The notes beneath the pieces were generated by a model. It made no database searches. It was not told the DNA's origin and saw only the letters and a program-made list of their open reading frames with translations. The position numbers and the translations under genes are program-made. Of a stretch of DNA of 64,000 bases, positions 21,527 to 34,100 are shown in pieces. Each line of letters begins with the position of its first letter. Position 1 is the first letter of the stretch. The stretch comes from Rosa chinensis (Eukaryota; Streptophyta; Magnoliopsida; Rosales; Rosaceae): positions 86,328,347 through 86,392,346 of the forward strand of contig NC_037089.1 in NCBI RefSeq assembly GCF_002994745.2. The letters run 5' to 3'.

Positions 21527-24372
21527 ATGGCTAAACCAGTCTCTCTGTCTCTTCTGTTCCTTCGGCCCGCCACACTCTCCCGCCTTCTCCCACACCCACC
21601 AACCCTCACCCTCACCCGCACCAGAACCAACCCCTTCTCTCCTCCCATACGCCGTCGTTTTCAACCACCTCCACTCCATTCCCACTCCAGTACGACCTCA
21701 TCATCAACCGCCCCACCCAATCCTCGCTCGACCGCCGCCCCGCCCGCGCCGCCAAACCCGGCTCATCCGGGTCGGAGTCCGATTCCCCGGAAAATCCCAA
21801 CGAATTGGGGTTCGACAACTGGCTGGACCAGAAGCTCGATCCGATGGAGAAGAAGAAGAGGAAGTATTATAACAAGCGGAGGAAGCGGATGTACGGCGGC
21901 GATTCGGAGGAGGAGGAGGAGAAGCGGCGGGAGGGGGAGAGGCTGGTGGAGCTGAAGCCGGAGGTGGTGGAGTTCAACACGTTGCACAAGAGAGAGGAGG
22001 AGCTCTACTTCTACGATGCGTTTGCGTATCCGTGGGAGAAGGACAAGCATTACAAGATGGTGTACCAGCTGGAGAAGAAGTTCTATCCCGACCAGTGTCT
22101 GGACAAAGCGTTTCTCGAACCCGGTGCAGCGAATTGCAATCTGAGTAGGAAGAAGAAAGAGCGTGGTGGTGGTGATGATAAGGGAATGGTGTTTTTCGAG
22201 GGGAAGGGGGAGGGAGAATCGAGAGAACCGGCCGCTGCGGCGAAGGATGTTGCGGAGAAGAAGGTGGAGGAGTTTTTCAAGTGTTTGAAGAAAGTGCCGA
22301 AGGCAGTCAGTGATGAGGGGGAGCCGTATCTGTTGACAAGGAGTAGCGAGCTTCCTCCGAGGTGGGACGGGCCGTTTGGGACTGTGGTTTTGGTGAACAA
22401 ACCGAAAGGTGAGTGTAATGCATTGTATCAATTCACATTGTAGATTGTAAGTTTCGAAACTGATGGAAAGATAGGAATTGTATTTGCGAGACAGGGTGGA
22501 CGTCTTTTACTGTCTGTGGAAAGCTGCGGCGCCTAGTCAAAGTGAAGAAGGTGGACATTTCGCGCTTGCTTTTTACATGTTTTTGCATAGAAAATGTTCA
22601 TTATGACTTATTTTTGTGGTGCATTTCAGGTAGGGCATGCTGGTACGCTTGATCCGATGGCAACTGGTTTGTTAATTGTATGTGTTGGTAAAGCTACTAA
22701 GGTTGTAGATAGGTAAGTACTAAATGTCATCCAGTTTATATAGTTCAATTGCTAGTTAGCCACATGAGAAAGAGTGTTTGTATATTTTGGAAGTGATGAC
22801 ATTTCCAGAGATATTTAAATATCTGTTATTGCAGCTATCAAGGTATGACCAAGGGTTACAGTGGAGTTTTCCGTCTGGGGGAGGCTACTTCAACTTGGGA
22901 TGCTGATTCACCGGTATGTTCATCGTTTCTTAATACTCTGATTTTTCATTATTCTCAAGTTACCTGTTGCTTGTTTAAACCTATAGACTAGAAAAGGGCC
23001 TGTCACTTGAATCCTTTGTATAACTTTCTGCAATATCATTGATATTGTCTGGTGAATGACCTTATTTGGCCTATTCTATAAGAACTACTGTTGTTGACTT
23101 TATGTTTAATTCTTTTAGTGTACAACTTATATATGGTCTAAATTTCTCTGTGCATCACCCAATATGCAGGTCATTCAGCGTGAGCCGTGGGAGCATATCA
23201 AAGATGAAGATATAAAGAAAACTGCTGCATCCTTTTGTGGAGAGATCTGGCAAGTACCTCCAATGTTTTCTGCCATCAAAGTAAGCATTTCTTCTCTTCT
23301 ATGTAGTTGTGACCCTGTGCAGGAGTAGTAGAAATGTAGCACAGGCATATTTCAGCTGAATTATTGGCAGATTCAGACTCTTATATTTCATTTAAAACTT
23401 TTTGCCTTTGGCATAGTGACTCTCAGGATACTATTTATTTGTCTTTGTCTACATTTACATTAACATGTCTATAGATACGTACAAACTCAGTCATCGTCTA
23501 GGTTTATAATTTATTTGTTCATAAGTTTCTTTACCTTGCAACAGGTTGGAGGTGAAAAGATGTATGAGAAGGCAAGAAGAGGAGAAAGCATTGAGCTCTC
23601 ACCCAGACGGATATCAATCTATCAGTTTGACATTGAGCGCAGCTTAGATGACAGGTAACCTAGTTAAATTGGTGTGTGTGTGTGTGTGTGTGTGTATTCT
23701 GTAATAGATAATTTTGTTAGTCTAATATCATGTTTGATGGTTGCATTGTATTGGGTGCTTTCTGATAGAACTGAATTAAAGGTCAAAATTACTGAGCTAT
23801 AAGTCAGCTGTCTCTACTCTAGAAGTTTACTTTCTTATTTTCTGACTTCTGAGCCATATACATATATATTATTTTTGCAGACAAAATTTGATTTTCCGGG
23901 TTACTTGCTCTAAAGGGACATATATTAGGTCTCTATGTGCAGATTTGGGGAAAGCTCTCGGCAGGTATTCAGTTTTCAGAAGTCATTCTTGACTATGATT
24001 TCTCCCACTTTGCTTTTGCTATCTATAATTAATGAAGAGAAGATGGAACCTATGTATCTATCTGTCAAGTGAAATTTCTTTGAGATTATTCCTGGTCTGG
24101 ATTTTGAGCTTGACAATTTTTTAACTCCATGTGCAGTTGTGCTCATTTAACTGCTCTTCGGAGAGATTCAATTGGTAAGAGCTTTCATTCTTTGACTTTG
24201 AAGTGCTGATTGATTTTGTTCTTCATTCATTCGTTATGTCAAGCAATTATGCCCATTCAACAAGTTCAAACATCTAATAAACTCTCTGTTGTACTGCCCA
24301 GGGGAATATTCTGCAGATAATGCATGGGACTTCAAAGAGCTGGAAGATGCAATTACCAAAACTTATTTCTAG
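21527..24372 (+). CDS. TruB-family tRNA pseudouridine synthase, organelle-type
   Basis: This family converts a uridine in the tRNA T-loop to pseudouridine. Nine exons: up to 22408, 22495-22550, 22630-22712, 22835-22913, 23170-23280, 23545-23654, 23881-23964, 24137-24174 and 24302-24372. From Met 21805 they give 411 codons in one frame. The catalytic motif [16 protein letters not shown] is split after KVKK; then come [37 protein letters not shown] and the C-terminal [17 protein letters not shown]. An acidic/basic plant-specific region precedes the domain. The ATG at 21527 opens a transit-peptide-like frame ([20 protein letters not shown]), but it is not in frame with the body. The body's frame extends up to about 21535 ([16 protein letters not shown]) with no ATG. 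Hence there is either an indel near 21600-21680, or translation starts at 21805. A plastid or mitochondrial location is inferred. Confidence 0.9.
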
Positions 24373-24719
24373 CTTAGCTATTTCAGTCTGATTCTTTGTC
24401 TTACAAGTTCTGAAGCTTTACAAAGAGGAAGGCGTAGAAGATCTAACAAATTTTCAAAACTCACAATCATAAAGTTTAGATTTTTTTTGCCCCCTTTCAC
24501 CTTGTCCAAATCTGAAATGTACTAGTGTTCATTGTATGAGTCATTCACTATTCATTATTTAAGAAATCAATATCTTGGAGTACATGATCAGCAACTGTTT
24601 GAGACATAGTCAATGCATATTGCATTCAAGTTGAGATGAGAATGGGAGAAAGCCATGTTACATGCATATTTTGGTGTTTCTATTTCTCTGAGTCTCTTGT
24701 GTGTGTTTCTCTTAGTGTT
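24373..24719. other. 3' flank of the TruB gene
   Basis: Likely 3' UTR and intergenic DNA with a poly-T tract at about 24482-24489. No gene seen. Confidence 0.5.
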
Positions 24720-25614
24720 GTTTCCATCGATAAGATTCTAGTTCTATTGATACGAGATGCGACTATCCAAGTCTAACACATGAAAATGACAGCCAGAAAA
24801 AAGAAGGGGGAAAAAAGGTACTGTTACTGTATACTGATGAAGCTACAATAAAAGCTAGACTGAATGAACGTAACGCTGCAACTACACTAGACTCCTCGAG
24901 TGGTAATTCTACAAGTTCCTTCTGGCCACTTGGCTAGTTTTGGCTACCCCCTAACGTGCTGTTGAATTTGGGGGATCAATTCCCATTTCTTCAAAATATG
25001 CTCCCTCTGCACCAACCATTCGTGCTTGAAACATAGTCCATCTCCCTCACCTGACACGAAAGTAATTCACCGTTTTCAGGCTCTTCTTATATCTGGAGAG
25101 GCAATGTAAATTCACTAGAAATGCAAAGGCTATGTAAATATTGATTAAGAGGAGTTCATGTTTCTGCCTATGCATATTCGCACATACACACAGGAAGAAA
25201 AGCAGTAGGGACAGAGAGATTGTTACATACCCCTTCCCATGGCGCTTCCCCACTACCTGCTTGCCCCTGATCAAAAACAGCAAGTCATGATCACATTTGA
25301 TTACAGATAAAATCAGTATATCAATCAAGAATTTTTGGTTTGGGGCCACTAAATTAAGTTCCAAAACTAGGGTTTACATGGTTTCCAAGTGAAGGAACAC
25401 CTTGATGGACAATCCACTGTGCATCTACGACTCCTATTTTCTCATGTGCAGCCTGTTACCAAGCAAGAAAAAAGGTGGAAGACCAAATCACAATCACAAA
25501 CAAGAGGGAGCTAAGGCAGAATGACGAGAGAAAAAAAAAGGTTTGAACCTCTACACAGCGTCTAAGAGCAAAATCCAGACCCCATGGACCAGGTCATTCT
25601 GCAAATCAAGGAAA
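24720..25614 (-). pseudogene. Decayed duplicate of the last four DUF707 exons
   Basis: This segment is a direct duplicate of 26370-27288, with exon, intron and 3' flank sequence all recognisable. The copies of the last three exons end at the same ACGTTAG stop context (24951-24953). The copy of the NDLVHGWGLDFALRRC exon has lost 4 bases (GACCCCATGG against GACCCCAACCATGG). The copy of the terminal exon has lost 14 bases after CATAGTCCAT. Both are frameshifts, so it cannot replace the proximal exons. It lies downstream of the functional end of the gene on the same strand. Confidence 0.9.
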
Positions 25615-26369
25615 AGTTGTATTAGGAAAGATCATATTTTCAAATGCATCATTATTCTGATAAAAGCATGATGCTACTATGAGAGTCGTATTCTTGGTGC
25701 CCATCATAGTTTAATTTCAACACCTGCTTTGGAAACATTAGTCCTACATGTATATTCCATGTTTTTTCATTCTGCTCTAGATTGCCCTTTAATAGTGAGT
25801 AATTGCAGATCAATTATGAGTTTTATATTTTCAAATCATACAGAAGCTCAAGCACTTCATTGTGTTTCCGTTTTGTAGGTCTACAAATTTTTGGATTACT
25901 TCAGCAAATTTGATTGGGAAAACTATTGTGTAAGTTTAAATGGACCAGTTTGCAAATCCTCCTTACCTGATATTGTGAGTAAGATGATATCTTTTGTGCC
26001 TGTAATGTTGGATGGCTCTTTTGTAATGTTCTGGTCTTCTAGTTTCTTCTCTATCTGAAGCTGAAGTACATTTACATAATCCCACATAGCTTAGAACACT
26101 ATTATTCGTCATGTTTTATCGCAGCAGGAAACAAATGCATATTTTCTGGCTTTGTTTTGACGGGTATACCATCCCTTTCTTGTTTTCTTCTTCTATTATG
26201 AAGTTCTACCTCTTCTAATAAGGCTGCACTTCTTGATGGTGAAGGCTCACCTATCAATTACCCAAAGTGTGTTGCCCAATATACCTAGATAACCGTTTAG
26301 GGTACGCGGTACTAATAGTGTTGGGTAGATCTGCTGGTACACAAATTGAATATCATTCATGTTACAAAG
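25615..26369. other. Spacer between the two 3'-exon copies
   Basis: AT-rich sequence of 755 bp with no counterpart in the other half of the duplication and no ORF of note. Nothing recognised. Confidence 0.5.
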
Positions 26370-26600
26370 TCTTGTTTCCATTGATAAGATTCTAATTCTA
26401 TTGATATGAGATGCGACTATCCCAAGTCTAACACATGAAAATGACAGCCAGAAAAATTTAAAAAAAAAGGGGAAAAAAAAGGTGCTGTTACTGTATACTG
26501 ATACAATAAAAGCTAGACTGAATGAACGTAACGCTGCAACTACTCTAGACTCCTCGGGTGGTAATTCTACAAGTTCCTTCTGGTCAGTTTTGGCTGCCCC

Positions 26601-29600
26601 CTAACGTGCTGTTGAATTTGGGGGATCAATTCCCATTTCTTCAAAATATGCTCTCTCTGCACCAACCATTCGTGCTTGAAACATAGTCCATTCTCTTCTA
26701 CACCTCTCCCTCACCTGACACGACAGTAATTCACAGTTTTCAGGCTCTTCTTATATCTGGAGAGATAAAGTAAATTCACTGGAAATGCAAAGGTTATGTA
26801 TATATTGATTATGAGGAGTTCACGTTTCTGCCTATGCATATCCGCGCACACACGAAGAAAAGGAGTAAGGACAGAGATTGTTACATACCCCTTCCCATGG
26901 CGCTCTCCCACTCCCTGCTTGCCCCTGATCAAAAACAGCAAGTCATGATCACATTTGATTACAGATAAAATCAGTATATCAATCAAGAATTTTTGGTCTG
27001 GGCCACTAACTAAGGTAAAAAACTAGGGTTTACCTGGTTTCCAAGTGAAGGAACACCTTGATGGACAATCCACTGTGCATCTACAACTCCTATTTTCTCA
27101 TGAGCAGGCTGTTTCCAAGCAAAGAAAAAAGGAGGAAGACCAAATCACAATCACAAACAAGAGGGAGCTAAGGCAGAATGACAAGAGAAGAAAAAGAAAT
27201 GGTTTGAACCTCTACACAGCGTCTAAGAGCAAAATCCAGACCCCAACCATGGACCAGGTCATTCTGCAAATCACGGAAGAGTTTTTCATGGTAGCCTTAG
27301 AGCAATCATTAAAGGACTTGGGATATCTTGAAAAGAGAAACTAATATTACATACCTGAATCATATGCCAAACACAACGCCATGCATCCTGAGAAAATACA
27401 GGCGCCATAATTTCTACAAACCTGCAGGTTTGTGAGTTCATGGTAAGATGTAGTAGTACCTATTTCCCAGAGGGTGAAGGATAAGATATAGTTACATACG
27501 CTGCACAGGGCGGCAAATGCGGATCATTACACCAACCAGGTTTCTCCTCTGTCTGCCTGTAGGAAGAGGATCAAGAAAACATGTGGTCAAGCAACTAGCT
27601 TAGCCATCATTGAATCTGGTTAACTAAATATGGAGAGAATATTATTAATGAGCAAGAAAAATTGGCAAGCTTACATGTGAACTTCACTATGACCTCTCCG
27701 CTTTGTCATCTGCCATGTTAGCCCATTATTTGGTTCTAAACCAGGCTGTGATATTTCCAACCCATGTTTCCTTACTAGTTTTATGTATCTGGTACAAAGA
27801 AAATTATAGCCTGAATACACTATCTCATTCCAGAAGTTGTTTTCAAATAAAACAGCATAGTGAACACTCAAAACTCACTCCTCTGCGTTAAAGTGCTCCA
27901 CACCGAGATCCTCATCCCAAATAAATATGTATTCATAGGATGCCACAATGTCAGGATGCAAAAAACGCTTGGCATACCACCTGGAAGCAGTTCAAAAAGC
28001 TTATGAGAAAACATAACTGTTGCAGGGCTTAGCAAGAATCTATTGCAATTAGGATGAAAATTAAGATATACAAATGTGTTATTCGTTTCTAACCATTTAG
28101 TTTGCTTCCGACTGCTCACATGGATGGCCCGCTTTGACCACTCAAACTCATCCCATTCACTTGTCCGACCATCATAGTGAAATAAAACAATTGTGAAATT
28201 CTCTGAGAACTGTACAAGCATAGATTTAGCAAGAGAAAGAAAAAGAAAGCGAGAACTGCAAATGAATTTCTAGAGAGAAGTAACCTTTTTAACTGCTGCA
28301 TTTATATTTTGTTTCTGAGCAAGGCCTACAGTAAAGGTTACAAGATACTTTGGCTTGATGGTTAAGTCCTGCAATTGCCACCTCCATAAGAAAAGGTTCA
28401 GATTAGAGAACAGATCTGAAACAAATCTACTCATCAGTCAAAGACAGGGAGGGCAAAAATAACCAGCTGGGTATTCGCCAGTCACTATAAACCTCCACCT
28501 TGCTCCTCCTTATAGGAGGAAGATAGGAAGGGAGGGAAGTTGAGGATTGTGAGTACCAATATAGGTATTCTTTCCATCATCAGTCAAAAAAGAGAAGTTA
28601 TTCTTGTTTGAATAAAGTGCAACCTATTTTCTAATAAATCAGTCTGGCATGCCATTCAATTATTTTCTATCTATATTCCCTTATTAATTTTTACCAACTT
28701 CCCTTTCTAATGTGAAATTTGCTCATATTTGAACTTTCAATTTAACATTTTAACCTGAAGCCTAAACAAAGTATTACTCTTTTTATTTACTCCCTGGTAA
28801 AATCTAACTGTCTAACCCATCTCAATGCAGTTATTATGATAGGGATAATAACTGTTGTAGGGCTCAATGATTTTCTATACAAGAGGAATATAAACACAAA
28901 AAATGTTTTGATAGTAAAGTTATGATAGCAGGTGCACACCTCACTGGGCAGACCCCATAATCGACGAAGATATAGATCTGACTCAGATTCTACGATGCCA
29001 GGGGGTAGTCTTTCAGCCCCTGGAGGATTTGTTGGAACCCAAATCTGCATTATAATCAATGGATAGTAATCAATGCCAGCACAATTGTCAGGACTATTGA
29101 CACTGCCAATTTTTCAGTTACAATTACAACATCAGAACATCTTGAAACAAAAGTATGCATCATTAGTAGCATAGTGCTAGTATACCAGTGTACTACTTGT
29201 TTCTATGTTTCTCACAATACAATTGTAGGTACTTTGTCCTACGAAACACTACAAGGAAACTGTGTTACAAAGAACTACCACAATCCTCTTCAGTAACAAG
29301 CAATCTGCTCAGTATTACCATGAGAACTAGAAAAGTAATAACACAGCAGAGTACAAGGCTTGCATCCAACCATACCTTTGCATCATTAGGGATGTGTTTT
29401 ACAGAGATATCTCTGTTGCTCTTCAAAGAAGACCAGGCATTCACCAGTGCTTGGGTTGAGAACCCCGAGTACTTGTCCTCTATGTATGAAAGATCAATGG
29501 AAGGTAAAAGGCTGGATGGGAGATTCATCTACAAGATCCAAGCACCATAAGGGAAAACAAAAGTCTGTGTCAGTCTTCTTATGATCCGAACCAAATAAAC

Positions 29601-29773
29601 CAGAAACTTATTCAAAACAAACAAAAGCCTTGCACCTTAGTTAACGAAACCGTTGGAAATGACACTCCTAGAAAGAAGCCAAACAGAATCGCCACAAAAG
29701 CCGTCGCAACAAACCTCATTTTCTCTTTGGGTTTTCTTATATTCCCACTGCAAAGGCTCAAAACAGGGTCCAT
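26601..29773 (-). CDS. DUF707 family type II membrane protein (KGR trans-splicing-related type)
   Basis: Thirteen exons with GT/AG borders: 29773-29636, 29528-29376, 29044-28940, 28368-28285, 28209-28094, 27980-27879, 27788-27675, 27556-27500, 27421-27355, 27263-27210, 27108-27034, 26924-26889 and 26714-26601. They total 1,215 nt, or 404 aa, in one frame. An N-terminal signal anchor (MRFVATAFVAILFGFFLGVS) is followed by SSLLPSIDLSYIEDKYSG and the DUF707 core: IWVPTNPPGAERLPPGIV, ESESDLYLRRLWG, PKYLVTFTVGLAQK, YIFIWDEDLGVEHF and NDLVHGWGLDFALRRC. The family is often labelled lysine-ketoglutarate reductase trans-splicing related; its biochemistry is unknown, and the IWDEDLGV segment with the anchor would suit a Golgi lumenal enzyme (inference). 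The start at 29773 was chosen because it directly precedes the conserved N-terminus; an in-frame ATG at 29842 is possible. The four terminal exons are duplicated downstream. Confidence 0.92.
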
Positions 29774-31169
29774 GTCACACAAACCACAGTGATCCTTCAA
29801 TGTTGTTGTAAGATCATGAACACAACGATCACCCAATAACAAACATTACACAATAAAGAAGAAGAGTTAGAAGTTCCATACACGCGTGTGGGACTGCCCA
29901 TATTTCGGTCAAGTTTCTATGACTCTACAATCACAGAGATCATCAGCTCCAAGTTGAAGTCCTTGTCTTAAACGCTGAAAAGGTCAAACCTTTGGGTTAG
30001 AACCCTGAAAAGATAAAACCTTTGGCTTAAACCCTACTGTTTGAGAGATTTCCTCTCCAATTCAAAACTGATTGTATAACTGCACATCAGTTTGGATTTC
30101 TTGTAATCATAGCATTCAATAGTGTTATAGCATTTGTAACAGCTTGTAATCTTTACATTGAATACTGTTATAACTCTTGTACCAGTCAGTCATAGGTTAG
30201 CTATATATATCTGTAAATTGTAATCCTACAAAATCAATGAAAACCATTTTCTACACCTACTGTGTGAACCCAATTAATTACACTACACAACACTGTTCAG
30301 CTGCTGAGCTTAGTTTGGTCCATTGTTTTATGCAAGTACTTGGCAAAATTGCATCAAAAATTAATGGGCAAAATAAATTAAGCGTAGATTTCTTGAATTA
30401 ATTTTGGGTTTGTTCATACAAAGGAAACGAAGTAAGATTTTCAAAGAAACTGGAAGGAAATCAGTAAGTGAGAAGTAAACGTACGAGGTCATGCTTCAAG
30501 CTTCAATCTTTTGACCAAGTGGTGGACTGCGTTGACTTTCCAAATTCGTTTCCACTGAGGCTCTGAGATTCTGGAAATCTGGATTGATCGAGATTAATGA
30601 AGGAATGGAACTCCGAGAAAAGTCAGGGGAACTTTGAGTCGTCACTTCTTAGAGCTCTGGCCTTCTAACGGCAAAGCAGAAATTTTTGAAGGAAGAAGAT
30701 GGAGATCTCACCGTTGGTTTGTTGTGGGACCCACGTGACGATGGATATTGAAACAGAAATTTGGAGGGTACTGTTTGCCAATTTTTGGCCCAATTTCATT
30801 TTTGCCATTTTTCCCCTTTTTATTTTTTATTTTTTTATATTTCGTTTATGCCATTTTGGCACTAGGCCTCCCAATTTCTTAGAACTTCATACTCAAAATA
30901 TGCAACTTTTAATACAATTCAAGGAACAAAAATTTAGAGAGAAAAATATGAAATGAAAATCAGTTTGGAAATGAGTAAAAAGTTGAAGGGGTTTTAGTGA
31001 AAGAGAAATAATGGAATTCGTTTTGACACCTTGACGATGTCATTTGTTGTGTTTATATTTTAGAGGGCTACATGTTCACCTATTCCCAAATTCTCAGTTT
31101 CCTACCCGATCATAAGCTGTGACAGTGTCCAGTGAATGATAAGTGGTTGTTAGCTTCTGTTTTGGTTTA
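29774..31169. other. Promoter side of the DUF707 gene; possible solo LTR
   Basis: Non-coding. At about 30040-30290 the sequence looks like a copia LTR end: repeated TGTTATA motifs, CTATATATATCTG, and AAATCAATGAAAACC near the 3' side, ending near CACTACACAACA. No target duplication could be confirmed, so this is only a candidate. A short ORF at 30699-30956 is low-complexity and is not supported. Confidence 0.35.
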
Positions 31170-31183
31170 TTAGTTTTTGCCTT
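31170..31183. repeat. LINE target-site duplication, left copy
   Basis: TTAGTTTTTGCCTT, identical to 35430-35443 on the other side of the LINE. It directly abuts the short A-run at the element's 3' end (minus strand). Confidence 0.85.
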
Positions 31184-34100
31184 TTGAAAGTGAAGCTTCA
31201 TTGAAACATTAGTGATTACAATCACTAAGGAGGGCATCCCTTATACAGTCGAGAGCAAAAAGAAACCATACTTGGCTCTCTAGAGAGTTCGAAGCATGTT
31301 TTGCCAAATCATGAGCAACTTGATTAGTCTCACAAGGAGTATACAACACTTTAAACTCTACCTTACGACGTAGGAACTCCTTGACTTCATCTAATAGCAA
31401 TCCCATACTAGATAAATCTGCTTCCTCCCGTGTAAGAGCTTGAACTAGCAGTAAACAATCCATCTCAAAGATTACTTTCTCATAACGCAAGGTTTCAGCA
31501 AATTTCATCCCTTCCATAAGAGCCATCAGCTCTGTATGGAAAGGAGAAGTCATCTGTCTAAGGGGAGCAGCTGCAGCAGCCACAAAACTGCCGCTCTCTT
31601 GCTGCAACACCATCCCAAATGCTGCTGCCCTCGTGGAGGCTGTATACGCCCCATCAGTGTTTCATTTCACCCACCCCGGCGTCGATTTGGACCACTGGTG
31701 TGACTGCCCATTGCTACGCTGTCTCTCCATTCCACTAGCTTTCTGAAACTCCTGCAGCCAGCCCAAACTCAGTAGCGCTGCCTCACTTGGCCGCTGCTGA
31801 TTATTCTCCCATAGCTGAGAATTCCGATTCTTCCAGATAGACCATAATACTACCAAAGTCTTAGCAAACTGTTCCTTGGATTGAGTAGTAGCCAAAGCCA
31901 ACAACAAGTCTCGAAATTCTCCAACCCCGGGCCCTCCAAACACTATATTCGTTGCACCCCATACTTGCTGAGCATATGGGCACTGAGCAAAGATATGGAC
32001 AGTATCTTCATGTTGATACGAGCATAGTAAGCACCCCATTTCACCATTATAACCCTTCCTACTCAATGCTACCCGTGTAGGTAACACACTAGCACAACAC
32101 TTCCACGCATGGATAGCTACTTTTCCAGGGACTTTAACTCCCCAAATCAACTTCCAAAGAGGCAGAAAAAGATCAGGAGCCCTATTAGGAGCAAGAACCA
32201 TCCCACTCGCAATATCCTTGGCCACAAAATAAGCACTATTAGTAGTGAAAATACCATGCTTATGAAAGTGCCAAACCAACCTATCCTGTACTACCCGGCG
32301 ACTCAGTGGTATAGAAAGAATTAAATCCACATCTGCAGGTAAAAAGTAGGCATCTAACTTTGCCTTATCCCAGCAACGCAGAATAGGGTCAATTAACTCA
32401 GCAACGAATTTTGGAGCACCACGATTTGGAGGAGAGGATGGGCATCTAGGGTACTTATCTGGAATCCACTTTTCTTTCCAGATTTCAATCTGTTCACCAT
32501 TACCTACCCGCCACAGCAAGCCTTGTACTAACACATCTTTGGCCTCCATTATACTTCGCCAAGAGAAGGAAGGTGCTGTACCCAATTGAGCATGCAAAAA
32601 ATCACTGTTAGGGAAATATAAAACTAGGTAAAGCTGAGCAATTAGAGACCCCGGATTCTGTAAAATACGCCATCCCTGTTTAGCCAACATAGCCATATTG
32701 AACCAATGCAGATTTTTGAACCCCATACCTCCCTCCTGTTTAGGCACACACAGTCTCTCTCATGAACGCCAATTAATTTTATTTTTTTCACTTGTATCCC
32801 CCCACCAGAAACCGACACAAAGCTGGTGTAGATCATCACAAAAACCAACAGGCAACATATAACAATTCATCACATAAGTAGGGACGGTTTGAGCCACCGC
32901 CTTAATTAGGATCTCCTTTCCCGCACCACTCAACAACTTGGCCCTCCAACTGATTAATTTTTTAGAAAGTCGTTCCTTGAGATAACTGAAGGCAGCGGTC
33001 TTACTACGCCTCACATGCCTAGGCAGGCCTAAATAGCGATCATGTTTATCAACCATCTGTACACCCAAAATACCCGCCAAGGCCAATTACATGTTGAGGT
33101 CCAGATGTCGACTGAAGGCTACACTGCTTTTCTGCAGATTAATTCGTTGTCCTGATGCAATTTCATACATATAGATAATATTCTAAAACTGCTGACACTC
33201 CTCTTCATTAGCAGTTCCAAATAGAAAGCTATCATCAGCAAATAAAAGATGATGCAATACAGGAGCGGAAGAATTGATAGGCATACCAGACACCCACTGC
33301 TGATTGACAAATGTTGGATAAGAGAAGATAAGCCTTCGGCACATAAAATAAACAAATATAGAGACAGAGGATCCCCCTGGAGAACCCCTCTAGACGGTTT
33401 CACATATCCACATACCTCCCGTTTATCAAAAAAGAGTAACTGACCGTCGTAACACTTGTCATCACCAACTCCACCCAAGAGGCCGCAAACCCTAATTTTA
33501 ACAGGATGCTTCTAATAAAGTCCCATTCCAATCTATCATATGCTTTGCTAATATCAAGTTTAAGAGAGAAGTGGGCATCATCAACTCGTCGGTTAGTATG
33601 CAAGTAATGAGCCACCTCTGTAGCAATCAGGGTATTATCTTATATCAGTCTGCCAGGAACAAATGCACTTTGCAAGGGGGAGATAACATCATTCAGTAGC
33701 CGCTTCAGCCTGTTAGCTAGCACTTTCGAACAAATCTTGTACAACACATTACATAATGCAATAGGTCTAAGATCTGTCATACTTGTAGGTTCAGAAACTT
33801 TAGGAATTAGTGTCACATGTGTGAAGTTCATCTCAGTCGGTAAAACACCAGAAGACAAAAAGGATTTCACAGCGGTACATACATCAGGACCAACCACATG
33901 CCAATACTTCTGGAAGAAAAATGGGGACATCCCATCAGGACCTGGAGCCTTTGATGGATGCATTTGGAACAAGGCCGTTTTCACCTCCTCATCCGAGTAG
34001 GGAGCTAACAATTCTTGGTTCATAGATGCAGAAACCCTAGGATGTACAGTGTTCATAATAATGTCTAAGGCAGTCCCGTGTATTCCCTCAGTGGAGAACA

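Noticed and set aside
21471..22431. Overlapping ORFs on both strands across TruB exon 1
   Set aside because: Shadows of GC-rich exon 1; only the frame of 21805 connects by splicing to the conserved enzyme.
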